From NCBI RefSeq assembly GCF_029784155.1, contig NC_073693.1, forward strand, positions 224,021,094 to 224,085,093: a DNA stretch of 64,000 nt, written 5' to 3'. Positions 32,801 through 43,822 of the stretch are shown here, one piece after another. This stretch comes from Uranotaenia lowii (lineage: Eukaryota > Arthropoda > Insecta > Diptera > Culicidae). The position numbers were made by a program, and so were the translations under genes. The notes under the pieces are model-generated. The model was not told the origin of the DNA. It did no database searches and worked only from the letters and a program-made list of their open reading frames with translations. Each line of letters opens with the position of its first letter. Positions within the stretch are counted from its first letter, which is position 1.

Positions 32801-33689
32801 GCAATTTACGAGATAACTTTTCTTGCTTTGCGTCTATCAAGCTCATCTCTTCAGCGTTTGTCAACAACATGCTTTGCACCAAATTGAACGTAATTTTATC
32901 AAAATTGAACCACTGCTGATTTTCAATGGTTTTTTTTTCAATTTGAACTATACGAAAAACCGTCCACACTTAGATACCTCAGTTTTTTTCGCTGTATTTG
33001 TTTCTCAGATATTTTTAAATATTTTAATTTTTTCGTCCATCAAGCTTGCCTCTCTCTGAGCGTCAGATAACACCTTCAATTTTTTCGCCTCCAGTTCATT
33101 TGCCTTATTTTCTGCCCCTGGCTTCTGTTTTGCAATAGTGTCTATCAGATTCTTCTTTATTTTTTGCTTTTAAGGACTCGACATACCTCGAGTGAGAATT
33201 GCGAGCATACTGCATTGACGATTTCGATACAATTATTCCCGTTATTCAATGAAGCAAGTTGAAACTAGTCGAAACCGATCCAACTCGGCAGGAAGATCCG
33301 TTTCGACCTAGTAGAATTCATCCAAGTCAGTTGGAAAGAGACTGGTGATCAACTGTCATTCCATTTCTACTTGTTTCGACCTATTTCGACCAACTTTCAA
33401 CAGATTTTCACTAAGCCAAAAATTCCCGACTTTTCGAAAGAATTCCCGGCTTTTTCCCGCTTTTTTCCCGTTGGATTTCAAATCCCGTCTTTTTTTTTTT
33501 TTTTTTTTTCTGAGCAGGGAAAAGCCCGCGGGAGTTGAACTACTTTCAAGTTCATGCTCCCGTAGGCATAAAACCTCCTCTTCATTCTTTATTTTTTTTT
33601 TTACATAAGTTTTTTTCCAAGCACTGGGTTTACAAAGGTATTTCATTAATTCATTAATTTGTGCACTCATTCACAATATTTAAAAGTTC

Positions 33690-33960
33690 ATTATGATTTT
33701 TGGGAGTTGTAATGTTGGCGTTGGTGTATTTATTGACGGTTTTGATATCGACGATAGGGCGGTTGGTGGTGGCGGTTTGTGGCGGCGGTTGGCGGTGGTC
33801 GGTGGCCGGTGGTGGTGGTGGTTGGCGGAAATGAGAAAAATTAGATGTTGCAGCGTATTAGAATGTAGGTTTAAATTCGTTTAAGCGTGGGGGTGGAATT
33901 TTGTGCACTGGTGGGTGGGTGAATCGTGGTGGAGGGGTAAAAGGATGAAGAGGATGTATG
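33690..33960. repeat. GGTGGT-rich low-complexity tract
   Basis: Runs of GGT/GGC triplets (GGTGGTGGCGGTTTGTGGCG and similar) on the plus strand. No gene features. Confidence 0.7.
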
Positions 33961-34163
33961 GGGCGGATTGCACTCCCAGTGAGAATAATCTCTTTGAAGG
34001 GAGTACAAGTCAGCTGTCATATCTTGGAATCGTTGATCGGCTCAAAGCTGACCGTTACGATGCTTCAATTCAAGAAGGTTTCCAATTTCGCTCTCAGATG
34101 TTTTTTCAATAATTTTTTGAACTTTTCGTTCGTTTTCACCAATTTTATATGTGGGGGAAGTAC

Positions 34164-34603
34164 GTTGTAACCTATGTGGTTTATCTATAGGTGGGGACAA
34201 GACTGCCCTTGCACGAGTGTGAGAATCAGTTTTTTCAATGTTTTGATTGCTACGTCACAAACGTTCATGAGCGTCTCGACGTTGAAGTTGCCGTTCATCG
34301 ACGACATGCAACGTTTCATGTTATTCGAAAAATCACAATCAAAGCACCCTTTTATTTACGCTTTTTCTTCCTGACGCCTAGTACGGCAACGCTATGAGTT
34401 CATAATAATAAACAACTTTATTTGCGTCCCAAACATTCCTCTTCACATGTTTCTATGGCTACATTTGGACGCCTAATACTTGACTCCGTGATGGCGTCGC
34501 ATTACGTCACAATCGTTCATAAACAACTATATGGATACAACGAACTAATACTAAAGTTTTTGGTTGTCCCCACCTATAGATAAACCACATAGCGTTGTAA
34601 CGA
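34164..34603. repeat. Inverted repeat at the 3' end of the CR1-group ORF2
   Basis: ATGTGGTTTATCTATAGGTG at 34173-34192 (plus strand) is matched on the minus strand at 34565-34594, extending to GGGGACAA. On the minus strand this sequence is the last coding part of ORF2 (AMWFIYRWGQ). The interval also holds a second loosely inverted pair (GCTACGTCACAAACGTTCAT and ACGTCACAATCGTTCATAAA). It could form a hairpin or reflect an inversion during integration. Confidence 0.6.
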
Positions 34604-37404
34604 GTTATACCGTAATAATGAAACGCATTTTTGGCTAACTCTGTCGTTGGACGTTTCGTTCTAAGAGTAGTTTGGTTTCTCAGTCGATACCTATGGTTTG
34701 GTCGACTATAAGATTGGTTGTGGTGGGCTTGAGGATTATTCAGATGGTTGTGGATTATTGTAAGTGCTTGATGTTCTCTCATAGCCTTGATTGGTAAGAT
34801 AGAGATATCGGCTTCATTATACAACTGAAGCGAGGGATACAGCCTTGGACGCTTGTAAACCGCTTTTAGGCAGCGATTTTGGGCACGTTGTAGTTTTTTC
34901 AGATTGACCTCCGATGTCGCCCCCCATATGAACATCAGGTACTGCATCTTTGATTGGATGAAGGCATGATACATCAACAAAAGTTGTCTCGAAGGGACAA
35001 AACTCTTCATCTTCCACAGCAGTCCACACGCAGAATTGATATCCTTCAATAACGTTTCTACATGGTTGGTCCATTTTAATGTGGAATCAATGGTTAGGCC
35101 GAGATACCGGAAGTGAGAAACTTTCTCAATTTGTGTATTATCAATCATGAGGTCATCATGTGGCGGATTATTCGTTCGAGCAGAATGTAAAATCATATAT
35201 TTAGATTTTGAAACGTTGAGTGACAGTAAGTTTTCATCAAAGTATTTCTTGAGAATAACCATGTCATTGGACATCTTACGAACGATCGTGTTGGCATCAA
35301 CATCTTCATAGCATAGAGATGTATCATCCGCGAACAATCTTGGTTTCCCGAGAAGTGGTAATTCAGGTAGATCGTTTATGTACACAAGAAATAGCAAGGG
35401 ACCTAGATTGCTGCCTTGAGGTACACCTACTTTCAGAGGGCGATAGCTACTGTTTACTCCATTCACCACGACGTACTGATCCCTTTCATCTAGAAAGCTT
35501 TTGATGAGCTGGTGTACTCGTCCACGTATTCCGTAATAAAACAATTTTTCGAGAAGAATGGTATGGTCTATCGTGTCGAAAGCTTTCTTCAGATCCAAAA
35601 ATAGTAGCCCGACTTGTTTTTTTGAGTTGATCGCATCATATACGCTTGTGAACAATTCTCCAGTAGCGGTTGCCGTACTTGATCCTGAACGAAAGCCAAA
35701 TTGGCTCTCGTACAAGATATTTTTTGAACGAAAGAAGCTGGTTATCCGACATACCAACATTTGCTCCAATATTTTACTGATAACAGATAATATGGAAATG
35801 GGTCTATAGTTGTTGACATCAGTTTTTGAGCCTCCTTTGTGAATTGGTATAACTCTTGCAGTTTTCAAGCATGAAGGATATTTTCCATTTTCCAAACTTT
35901 CATTAAAGACGTCTCGAATAAGCTCAGAGAAGATTTGATGGTGGTGCTTGATGAAGTTTGCTTGTAGGCCGTCTGGTCCAGCGCTTTTATTTTGGTCAAG
36001 GTTTTTTATTTTTAGGATAACTTCTTGCTTAGTGGCAGGCTCCATAAAAATCGAATCAGGGATAGGTGTTAGTGTGTTGAATCTGTTCACATCTCGATTA
36101 CTGGGGATGGTGGAAGCAAGCTGAGGCCCGATGTTGCTGAAGAAGTTGTTGAACTTATTTGCAACTACTGTTCCTTCACTAACGATTTTTCCGTCGATTT
36201 CGATCTTGATGGTTGGCTCTAGTTGTTTACTTTTACCAGCTAGGAAATTTAACGTTTTCCACATATTCTTACTATCTGATCTTTGGAATAGTTTACTATA
36301 GTATTCCTGCTTAGTTTGCTGCTTGAGTTGCTGAAGTTTTTTAGATACGTGAGCAAGCGTGTCTCGTGCTTGGATATCATCAGGGTTTCTTTTACATTTG
36401 GCAAGTAAATTATCTTTAATTTTGATCCATTTCCAAATATCGAAAGTCATCCATGGACATTGACCTTTAATTTTTGCGGTTATTTGAACTTTTTTAGAGC
36501 ATTCCTTTTTGAGTTTTTCATAAATTTCGATGGCGCTACTTAGGCGAGTTTCTGCCGAAGTTTGTGGTAATTCCGTTATTGCAATATTAAACCGCTCATT
36601 CAATAAGGTATGATTTGTTATAACCTTTTCTAATTCCCTTACAGAAAGGGCTTTTCGTAGGGTTACCGCGGAAATTATGAGGCAGTGGTCGCTGATATCG
36701 ATAAAAATTGTATTATTGATTATCTTTGATTCTAAGGCCTCCGAACAAATAACATGGTCTAAGATATTTCCACTAGCAGGTCTTGTTATATGAGAATTAG
36801 TTGGTTGAAAGTTATAGCCTTTTAGAAGGTCTAAAAATTCTACCGTCTGGTGGTTATTGGATTTATTCAAGGGAATGTTGATGTCTCCAACTATGATTGA
36901 AGATGATCCTGGACTTGAACTGGCAAGAATAGCTTCCAAATCAGAGTAAAAATCCGCAAAAATGTAATTTGGTGGTCTATAAATCGCATGGATGTTAAAA
37001 TGTTGTCCTCTTGACTTTAGACGCACATGAATGTGATGATATCCATTCACGTGTCTGTTTGCTACCTCATCACAATCAAAAGTGGCTTTAACAAATATAG
37101 CAAGGCCTCCTCCATTGCTGTTTTCCCGGCAAGAAAACATTCCTTTGTAGCCAGATATTTGTATCAAATCGGTTTGTGCTGCTTTCACCCACGTTTCTCC
37201 CAAAACTATAACATCTAGATCCATAGAAATACGTTCAATGGCAAGTTTGATATCATCCATCTTATCTGCGTTATTTATTCCTCTTGCATTTAACTGCAAA
37301 ATTTTGAGATTAAAACAGTTTTCTTTTGTTTGTTTTATACTTTTATTAAATTCTTCAACACTATTGTAGAAATTATTATTATCAAAATCCATATTAAAAT
37401 ACAT
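34507..37404 (-). CDS. CR1-group non-LTR ORF2: endonuclease-reverse transcriptase (965 aa)
   Basis: Target-primed reverse transcription enzyme. Endonuclease (about 30-260): LKILQLNARGINN, VIVLGETWV, GGGLAIFV, SIIVGDINIPLN, NILDHVIC and ISDHCLI. Linker with KGQCPWMTFDIWKWIKIKDN. RT (about 480-760): KSAGPDGLQANFIKHH, NNYRPISILSVISKILEQ, GLLFLDLKKAFDTIDH, VGVPQGSNLGPLLFLVYIND and the catalytic FADDTSLCYED. No RNase H. The whole frame is open. ATG at 37404 lies 26 nt downstream of the ORF1 stop. The last ~25 residues may be altered by the inverted repeat. The CR1-group assignment comes from RT motifs and the ORF1 type. Confidence 0.9.
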   Translation of the reverse strand: MYFNMDFDNNNFYNSVEEFNKSIKQTKENCFNLKILQLNARGINNADKMDDIKLAIERISMDLDVIVLGETWVKAAQTDLIQISGYKGMFSCRENSNGGGLAIFVKATFDCDEVANRHVNGYHHIHVRLKSRGQHFNIHAIYRPPNYIFADFYSDLEAILASSSPGSSSIIVGDINIPLNKSNNHQTVEFLDLLKGYNFQPTNSHITRPASGNILDHVICSEALESKIINNTIFIDISDHCLIISAVTLRKALSVRELEKVITNHTLLNERFNIAITELPQTSAETRLSSAIEIYEKLKKECSKKVQITAKIKGQCPWMTFDIWKWIKIKDNLLAKCKRNPDDIQARDTLAHVSKKLQQLKQQTKQEYYSKLFQRSDSKNMWKTLNFLAGKSKQLEPTIKIEIDGKIVSEGTVVANKFNNFFSNIGPQLASTIPSNRDVNRFNTLTPIPDSIFMEPATKQEVILKIKNLDQNKSAGPDGLQANFIKHHHQIFSELIRDVFNESLENGKYPSCLKTARVIPIHKGGSKTDVNNYRPISILSVISKILEQMLVCRITSFFRSKNILYESQFGFRSGSSTATATGELFTSVYDAINSKKQVGLLFLDLKKAFDTIDHTILLEKLFYYGIRGRVHQLIKSFLDERDQYVVVNGVNSSYRPLKVGVPQGSNLGPLLFLVYINDLPELPLLGKPRLFADDTSLCYEDVDANTIVRKMSNDMVILKKYFDENLLSLNVSKSKYMILHSARTNNPPHDDLMIDNTQIEKVSHFRYLGLTIDSTLKWTNHVETLLKDINSACGLLWKMKSFVPSRQLLLMYHAFIQSKMQYLMFIWGATSEVNLKKLQRAQNRCLKAVYKRPRLYPSLQLYNEADISILPIKAMREHQALTIIHNHLNNPQAHHNQSYSRPNHRYRLRNQTTLRTKRPTTELAKNAFHYYGITRYNAMWFIYRWGQPKTLVLVRCIHIVVYERL

Positions 37405-37430
37405 AAATCAACAGTTTGATCTTAGTTTAC

Positions 37431-37850
37431 TTAGTTGTTTTGCTGAAGACGTTTTGGAGATGACATCATGAATGATGAATTATTGGAAAAATTTAGGGTA
37501 CGTTTATTCTTCGATTCGATGACCGATTGCAGATCCAATTTGGAGCTCACCTTCTCAATTCTGGAACCATCGCTTCTTTTGATTAAGATTTTGCCATCAC
37601 GGCCGGGCCATACATATTTGAAATTCAATTCCTCCTGAACTTTCCTTGCTTCCTTCAATAGACTTTTTCCATAGCTGGTCATTTCGTCTCGGATGGAGAT
37701 TGTCTGCGATGAACGTTTGAATAAATCCCCTACTTCCGATGCTTTAAGTACTCCGAGTGCCCGCTTCTTTTCAAAAAACTCTTCCTTGCGCGTTTCAGAT
37801 TTAAAGACAGCTAGTATAGGAGCAGATCTGGTTGAAGATTTTTCCCGCAT
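37431..37850 (-). CDS. CR1-group ORF1, C-terminal part (5' truncated)
   Basis: Encodes RSAPILAVFKSETRKEEFFE, KKRALGVLKA, SIRDEMTSYGKSLLKEARKV, QEELNFKYVWPGRDGKILIK. This is the esterase-free, coiled-coil/RNA-binding ORF1 C-terminal pattern (mutual order: VxFxSxxxRxxFLxxRKxLK, LTxxxxxLxxxAR, FxYVWxRxGKIxxR) seen in CR1/L2/I-like elements. The N-terminal half is missing and the frame runs into the GGGAAA-rich end of the host insertion, so the element is truncated near 37850. Confidence 0.7.
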   Translation of the reverse strand: MREKSSTRSAPILAVFKSETRKEEFFEKKRALGVLKASEVGDLFKRSSQTISIRDEMTSYGKSLLKEARKVQEELNFKYVWPGRDGKILIKRSDGSRIEKVSSKLDLQSVIESKNKRTLNFSNNSSFMMSSPKRLQQNN

Positions 37851-38529
37851 TTCCCGCTTTTCCCGAATGGGTGGCCACCCTGCAATAGTTAGATTGTGTC
37901 GTATAAAAATGTTGAAAATCATCATCATGGTTTCAAATTTACTGTCTTCAAATTTAGCTGATTCGGTATCAGCATTGAAAAACATCTAAAATAATGATAA
38001 AATGGATTTCATTTCAAATCTTCTTGTGAGTAATATGATAAACAACTTACATCTGAATCGATATGGGGAAGAAAATGTTCGCCTGATGATTCCTCATCCA
38101 CTTCTAACTTGGAAAAGGTCTCAGCTTCGTCTTCTTCGGAATCGGTGTCTCTTGCCATCATTGTCTGAAAAAGATTAAAATGCATTTAAATACAATCTAT
38201 CTAATCGATATAATTGTACATACATGAATTGCAGGGTTTGCATTTTCATCTCGGACCATTGCAACAGATTCCAAGGGCTGCATAATAGGTTCTGGTTCAG
38301 GGCTCTTTTCTAAATTGTTGGTCCCTTGTATTTTCCCAGAAAGATTTTCGGAAGCTTCTACATCCGGGTTTTTCTTACTTGGTTTCCGCTGAAAATAATG
38401 AATATTGTAATGAGATAAATATTGTGTTAGGTACATTTTTTAAATATATGACATTACCTTCAAAAATTTTCGAACATACGGAACCTTCATATTTTTCGTA
38501 AATAAGGAATTCATTCTTGAGCTTCTCAT

Positions 38530-38842
38530 TTTATTCAATTAACTTTTTGAAATAATTGAACAATTGACAAACAATTGAATTTTTGAATCGCCCTTTTTCA
38601 CGACTACATCAAATTACTCATCGAAAGATACCTCATTACCTTTCACATAACCATGCAGTTTATTGTTCATGTATAATTTTTGACGGTATATTTTGATGTG
38701 ACCTACCCACTTCATTATAATAAATAATAATCGTGTACTGTGTCTCGTGAAAAAAGAAAAAAAATTGCTATTTTTGGTCGTGAAAATTAACGTTAAAATC
38801 GCTGAGAAAAAGGGAATAAAGTGAAAATATTAAAATTTCAAC
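38530..38842. promoter_or_regulatory. Divergent promoter interval of the tnp2-like and BEN-like genes
   Basis: The 313 bp between the two start codons are AT-rich and contain no other ORF. Divergent transcription from here is inferred from gene order. I see no clear TATA box. Confidence 0.4.
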
Positions 38843-40749
38843 ATGAATTCGAACCATACTGGTAGGTAAAAACATTCTATTTATATTCTTAAAAATGTGT
38901 AAGATGTTTTTTTCTTCTTTTCAGTAAGCAAAGAAGAAACTCCGGCGGATTTTGATACGGACCTGGATGTTGCGGTAAGTGACTAATGATTAATGACTGC
39001 TTCGGTTTCCCGTCCCGATCTCTGTTCCGAATCGGTATAAATAAAGGACCAATGATTACGTGCATTTGTCTAGAACTGTCTAGAATGGTAACAAAAAATT
39101 GTTGCTTCAGCTTTTGGCTGAATCGGATTTGCTCCCAGAACGTGAGTGTTAATAGTGTTGTTCTAATAGTTGTGAAGATCGTGGCCGAGGAATGTGTCAT
39201 GATTTATTTTTGGAACTGCCTTCAACTAGCTTTTATCGGGTTCGCTTTTTACCCTAGGAAGTTCTACGACTAGTCCGAAACATCTTAGTGATAACATAGT
39301 GTTTCCGTACCTGTCAACAAACAGCAGTAAGTTATTTTTAAACTATTTTGTTTGTTCTATTTAAATTGAGGAGACCTAATCTTCTCTTGAGTGTTACATT
39401 TTTTTTTTGTTTTTAGGTAACCTTTGGATATCCAGCTAAGACTAATCGAACCATGGAAAACAAATGAAAACATTTTAGGCACCTGGATCTGTGTCGGGTA
39501 TTTCGAAATTTTATTTTCAATGGTTTCAAATTCCATATATCAACAAATCTTAATGGGTTGGTTTTTTTTTCAATTTTATTCATAAGAATAAAACATCTTA
39601 TTGGAACATTGTATAGGGACCTATGTAGTATAAAGTCTGGAATAAAAATTTAGTTTGGAAAAATGTTTCTATTTATTTTAAACTGGCTCTGTGTGTCGTT
39701 CAGAGCCGGTGTACTTACATGAAGTACATGATGATTAGTACACTATTATATTTAAAGGTAACTAATGATCTTTTTTAAAACCTTTTCTATTCCATCAGCT
39801 TTCACAAACATTGACTAAACGGAATCTTACGAGTGTAAGCGAAAGCGGGCACGTTTTTGTCAATGTTGATAAAGACGACACGAAATACACAAAACGACAT
39901 TCAGAGAACCCTTTCTATTCACAAACCTCGAATCAAGAAGCAGAAGTGATATCCATCGAATATTTAGAAGAAAGTCAAGGATGCTCTTATGATTCGGCGA
40001 TCATTTTTGATAATGAAGATCAAAATGATAAAAACGATTCCGAGTGCGAATCTGAATCTGAAGAGAAAGAAAACAACAGAAAAATTGAAACGTTGAAGGA
40101 AAAATTGAAAAAATCCAAAAAATTAATCAAAGCTTAAGAAAAAAAAACATCGAACAACAGAAGGAAATATCAACATTGCGGGACGTAATAGTAAATTACG
40201 CTAAACGAGATCTAAGTCTTGAAAAAGGGCTACAAAAAATTGTATGATTAACTTTGCTATTGTGATGAGTTTAGCCATTATTATTAAGAATATATTTTGT
40301 TCTAGGCATTCACGGAAGATCCTGAAATCGGAATGAGCTCCAAGCAAATTGAAAAAATTCATGCTGCATCGCCGAAACATGTTGCGCAATTTGTGCAAAA
40401 CCTTGCAGTAACACTATACGGCGCGGACGAATTGAGAACCAGGACAGTGACGACAAAAGAAACCTGTACGAAAAAAAACAAAAACTCGAAGCCAATATCT
40501 CCGGCAAAAATGAATTTCATATACAGTAAGTTTCACGCATCATTTTCAGTTGGATTTTTCGAGTCATTTACAGAAATATTTGTTTTTATTATAGGAAAGG
40601 CCCTTGAAAGAGCTGCCATGGATGTAGGATCGATAAACTTTGCCGAGCAACAGTTCGTTGCTAACAAGACGGTAGTAAACCGCGCGATCGCAGAAAAGAT
40701 ATCCAACTTAAGGAAGGCGTACAAGCTATCTTTGTCAAAAAATGTTTAA
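38843..40749 (+). CDS. BEN-domain-like DNA-binding protein gene (five exons, one frame break)
   Basis: Exons: 38843-38861, 38925-38974, 39799-40241, 40306-40525, 40595-40749, all with GT-AG introns. The N-terminal half is acidic (NDSECESESEEKENN) and then basic coiled coil. The C-terminal exons encode AQFVQNLAVTLYGADELRTR, then PAKMNFIYRKALERAAMD and VVNRAIAEKISNLRKAYKL, resembling BEN domains (DNA-binding, LFG..L..R.....I..KI.NLRR pattern). Exon 3 is one nucleotide short: the frame stops at 40137, but the next frame continues the coiled coil (NIEQQKEISTLRDVIVNYAK) to a proper donor. One more A in the A6 run at 40117-40122 would repair it. It is paired with the tnp2-like gene, so it may be the accessory DNA-binding protein of the transposon. 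Confidence 0.65.
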
Positions 40750-43095
40750 TTTTGATATTGTTTTTGTTTTGTTTTGTTTTTGGATTGTTTTTTTTTTATG
40801 ATTTTTTTAGTTATGATTTTTTTAATCAGCTTTTAAAAATGAATTGGTTTTTTTTCGCTCATGTTTTAAAAAAGTTGATACAAAATAAATTAATTTATTG
40901 CTACATAGCAACGAACGAAAGGAAATCCTGTCGCAATTTGGGATCTTGTATGGTTTTTAACGATGAAACTTTAAACCACAGCTTTCTGTGGTTTTTTCAT
41001 GAATTTTATTATTTTGAAGTGGATTTAAATTAAAGAAAACCATAAAATTTCACGGTTCTAAATATAGAATAAAAGATGAAAAAACATTGTTTTTTATTGT
41101 AAATCAAAAGATGAAAATTCAATGGATAACAATGAATTGCATTGTCTTCTAGATCAAAATTGGAAGGTGTAATGACCATAAACATTATCGTATTGTGTTT
41201 CAAAATGTATGGGAAAAAGTTTATTTTTTCATTGTTAAGTTGCTTAACAACCCCCTTTTTTCATGGTTAATTTTGCCATAACCATGAATTGCACAGTCAA
41301 AAACGTTAACTTTGACAGTACATTCATCGTTTCATATACCATGGGTTTAATGGTTTCTACTATGAAATCCATGGTAAGGTGAAAATGACATTCATGTTTT
41401 TTTCACAATGTTTTTCTATTCGGGTTCAACTCATAGCTAAGGAATCAAGTCTCCTCAGGTATCAAGTTTCCTCATACTCCCCTACACTTTACAGAGTTAT
41501 GAAAGGTTGTTCGAAGTAAACGCCTGCACGTAGGCAATGTAATTTAATTTCCTGGCTAATTACGGCAAAATCGGGACAACAGTTGTTCTAATTATGCATC
41601 ATTCGTATCACAATTTTGGGAAGTAGGCAAAAAATTAAGGAAAGGTATTTCATGTGAATATTCGATCTTTTTCAAAACATTGTAAAACACGTGCTCTTGC
41701 GTGTATTCTACACATATTTCTAAATCGACTGTGTTGCAATGATAAAATTTAAAAGTAGTGAAATAAAGTGAAATATTTTTTGTTTTATGTATTATGAGTA
41801 TCAAAATCAAGTGGCTATAAAGATCCTCTAAACTCTACTGGTCAATTTTCCATAAAAACTAATCCACCCACATGTACGTAACAACTTCAAAGAAATTTTG
41901 CATATACCAATAATTTTTTTTAATGTTTTTTTTTTTGCACACTGTTCGCCACGAAAAAAATAAAAAAAAAACAGCATTATTAGATCCATAACATTCATCG
42001 AAATGGATCGAAATGATAGTTTTTTTTAGAAACCTAAAATCTTTACCGTCTTGATTATTTTAGTAAGACAATTCCAGAGTTTTGCCTCAATTGTCCCGGA
42101 TCTTTAATTGAAAATATTGTTATCATGTGTCTAGATTTGAATAGATTTTTAGTTGAAATGGTTCGGATTTTCTTGGCTTGAATACGTGCGGAAAAAAAGT
42201 GCTGAGCTTTCCTATATGTACCTAGGTCAAATTCTTGGTTAAATACCTAGGTATTTTCTTCGAACAGGGAAATTTATGATCTCGGTATTTTGTGCCGAGA
42301 ATTAATTAAAAACATCGCATCAGGACGCTACTTGATTGCATACCTTTTAGGCGCATACTTTAAGGAGTACCTTCACATCCACAGAAATCCTACCCAAATC
42401 TTTTATTTAGTGTCATGGGGCAAAACAGGCATGTCATACGAAAATGTCAATTTGTAAAAAAATCTATAATTTTAAAATTACCAAATCTTTAAAAGATGAA
42501 AATAATCCTCAGGCACAACGCAGGAATAACAAATTTTCAATTAAGGGGTAACACTTTTAAGTAGCAGAGAAAATACGTTTCTCTCTTACAAGCCTTTTTT
42601 GTAAACTTCATTTTTTTGTAAAGTAAAATTGGGTTACCATACTTTTTTATCGATAAAACATTATTCAGCTATTCCTAGAACAGCTACAGTTAGTACATTT
42701 CATAAGCAACAAACAATCTGGTAACTTATATGGGTTTTTTGCGCGAATAATTCCCTATAGCTTATACCGTTTAGTATGAAGTACTCGACATCAGCTAAAC
42801 GCCAGATGATTTATTTTTCATTCAACTTTTCATCACAACATTCTGCTGTAATTACTATATTATTGTTCAGAGGGAGAGTATAACGATACCGAATGTCATC
42901 AACAACTTAATCGATAGAATTCAATCTGAATCTAGTACCTACCCACCAACTCGGAAGTTGTAATTTGATAAGTGTCAATGCAATGGTTAGTACAAACGCT
43001 AGTAGCGTTGCCATTCATCAGCCAACAGCGGATGTACATCTTGTTTCGTGAGTCGTTAATCTGAATAGGATATTACATCGAGATGATGAGGGTAT
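40750..43095. other. Intergenic DNA between the CACTA region and the OBP gene
   Basis: Contains palindromic patches (for example CAGTCAAAAACGTTAACTTT with its complement near 41296-41322) and CCATGG-centred repeats up to about 41420, which might be the terminal region of the CACTA element. From 41430 to 43090 I see no gene or TIR. Confidence 0.45.
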
Positions 43096-43132
43096 TATAA
43101 AATGCTCACGAAAATCTAGAAAACTACCAGTC
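43096..43132 (+). promoter_or_regulatory. Core promoter of the odorant-binding protein gene
   Basis: TATAAAA at 43096-43102, and about 30 bp downstream an initiator-like CCAGTC at 43128-43133, 67 and about 40 bp before the start codon. Spacing fits an insect TATA/Inr promoter. Confidence 0.6.
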
Positions 43133-43168
43133 CATGCTGGATGCTGTTAACGATAACTCGGACCAAAC

Positions 43169-43681
43169 ATGAGGGTTACTGGTGCTATTTTGGTGATTGC
43201 CGTTGTGGCCCTAATCGGTGCAACAAAGGTTTGGGGTCAGACAGAATTTATTTGACTGAATTGGAATAAAGGTGTAAGTATTTATTTTCGGCAGGCTGAC
43301 GACGATGCGGAAGCTAAAAAGGCTCAAGCTAAGGAAATGCTCCGCAACATGGCTCAGGATTGTAAAGAAAAGGAGGGAGCCACCGATGGCGATGTGGATG
43401 GATTTGTAGACGAAAAAACCCCAGAAACTAAGGTACAGAAGTGCTTGCATTCGTGCATGCAGGAGCAGTTTGGTATTTCCGACGGAAAACAATTTCAAAA
43501 GGAAGGTTTCAAACAAGTCGGTGCAATGATGTTTGGCAAGGATGAGGAAAAAATGAAACAAGTCAACGAAGTTGCTGAAGAATGTAGCGGAGTCAAAAAC
43601 GACGACCGTTGCAATCTCGCCATGGACATAGAGAACTGTTTGAAATCGGCTTTAGAAAAGCGTGGCATCAAACAGGAATAG
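43169..43681 (+). CDS. Odorant-binding protein (classic six-cysteine OBP)
   Basis: Exons 43169-43228 and 43295-43681 with a 66-nt intron (GTTTGG...TTTTCGGCAG), phase 0, give 148 aa. Residues 1-20 (MRVTGAILVIAVVALIGATK) form a signal peptide, so the protein is secreted. The mature part has six Cys in the OBP order: DC, KCLHSC (C2-X3-C3), EEC, RC, and C5-X8-C6 (CNLAMDIENC). Small helical PBP/GOBP proteins of this type carry hydrophobic odorants or other ligands in sensillar lymph or haemolymph. No frame damage. It converges on COQ8 with 164 bp between the stop codons. Confidence 0.92.
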
Positions 43682-43822
43682 TAACGTATATTCTGAACTT
43701 TGAAACTCTACTGGACTCCCTGGGTTTACGCTAATGTTTAGAACGTAAGATTTGATTTCAGAGGCAAATGAAAGGATTGACTGTATTTTGGCAATAAGTA
43801 AAACAATTATACATACGCTACC

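Larger units (their letters stand above)
31874..37882. mobile_element. 6 kb composite insertion with CAGGGTG ends and 6-bp target duplication
   Basis: The ends are CAGGGTGACCACTCAAAATC at 31874 and the complement of CAGGGTGGCCACCCATTCGG at 37882, with direct CAATAG at 31868-31873 and 37883-37888. Both ends carry mirrored GGGAAA/TTTCCC-rich repeats (TCCCGCATTTTTCCCG), and a third block is at about 33435-33490. The YARNG-like TIR suggests hAT, but 6 bp is short for that superfamily. The interior holds AT-rich DNA (32060-33690), G-rich low-complexity DNA (33750-33960) and a CR1-group element. Confidence 0.6.
29823..38529 (-). pseudogene. CACTA/EnSpm-type (tnp2-like) transposase gene, split by an insertion
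   Basis: Exons (minus): 38529-38458, 38388-38224, 38164-38051, then 37985 into the large exon that resumes at 31867 and runs to 29823. The introns have GT-AG ends and keep phase 0. The large exon matches tnp2-family CACTA transposases: FNTDGVNLFNSNIKRSFWPI, HLRFLRQNAIVGGLW, VDCCTDTKARC, then FNGYDGCSYCHHPG, IKGVSPLILLPSFD, CPIDFMHCVLLGVAKQLSK, and the downstream GPLWTTSLFPFEDMNG block. The acidic N-terminal exons precede it. A 6 kb insertion (31874-37882) splits the fourth exon inside NLTIVALEDIL. The frame is intact on both sides. An in-frame TAA at 29979-29981 precedes 51 further open codons (GSLVEISVSEDIFLFEV) ending at 29823, so the stop looks premature. A BEN-like gene starts divergently 313 bp away. 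Confidence 0.8.

Noticed and set aside
33693..33884. Gly/Trp-rich ORF at the GGT tract
   Set aside because: Low-complexity GGT repeats produce it in any frame.
37860..37985. ORF starting MFFNADTESAK as the N-terminus of the CR1 ORF1
   Set aside because: It is an exon of the CACTA gene read through the insertion junction; only the part below about 37850 resembles ORF1.
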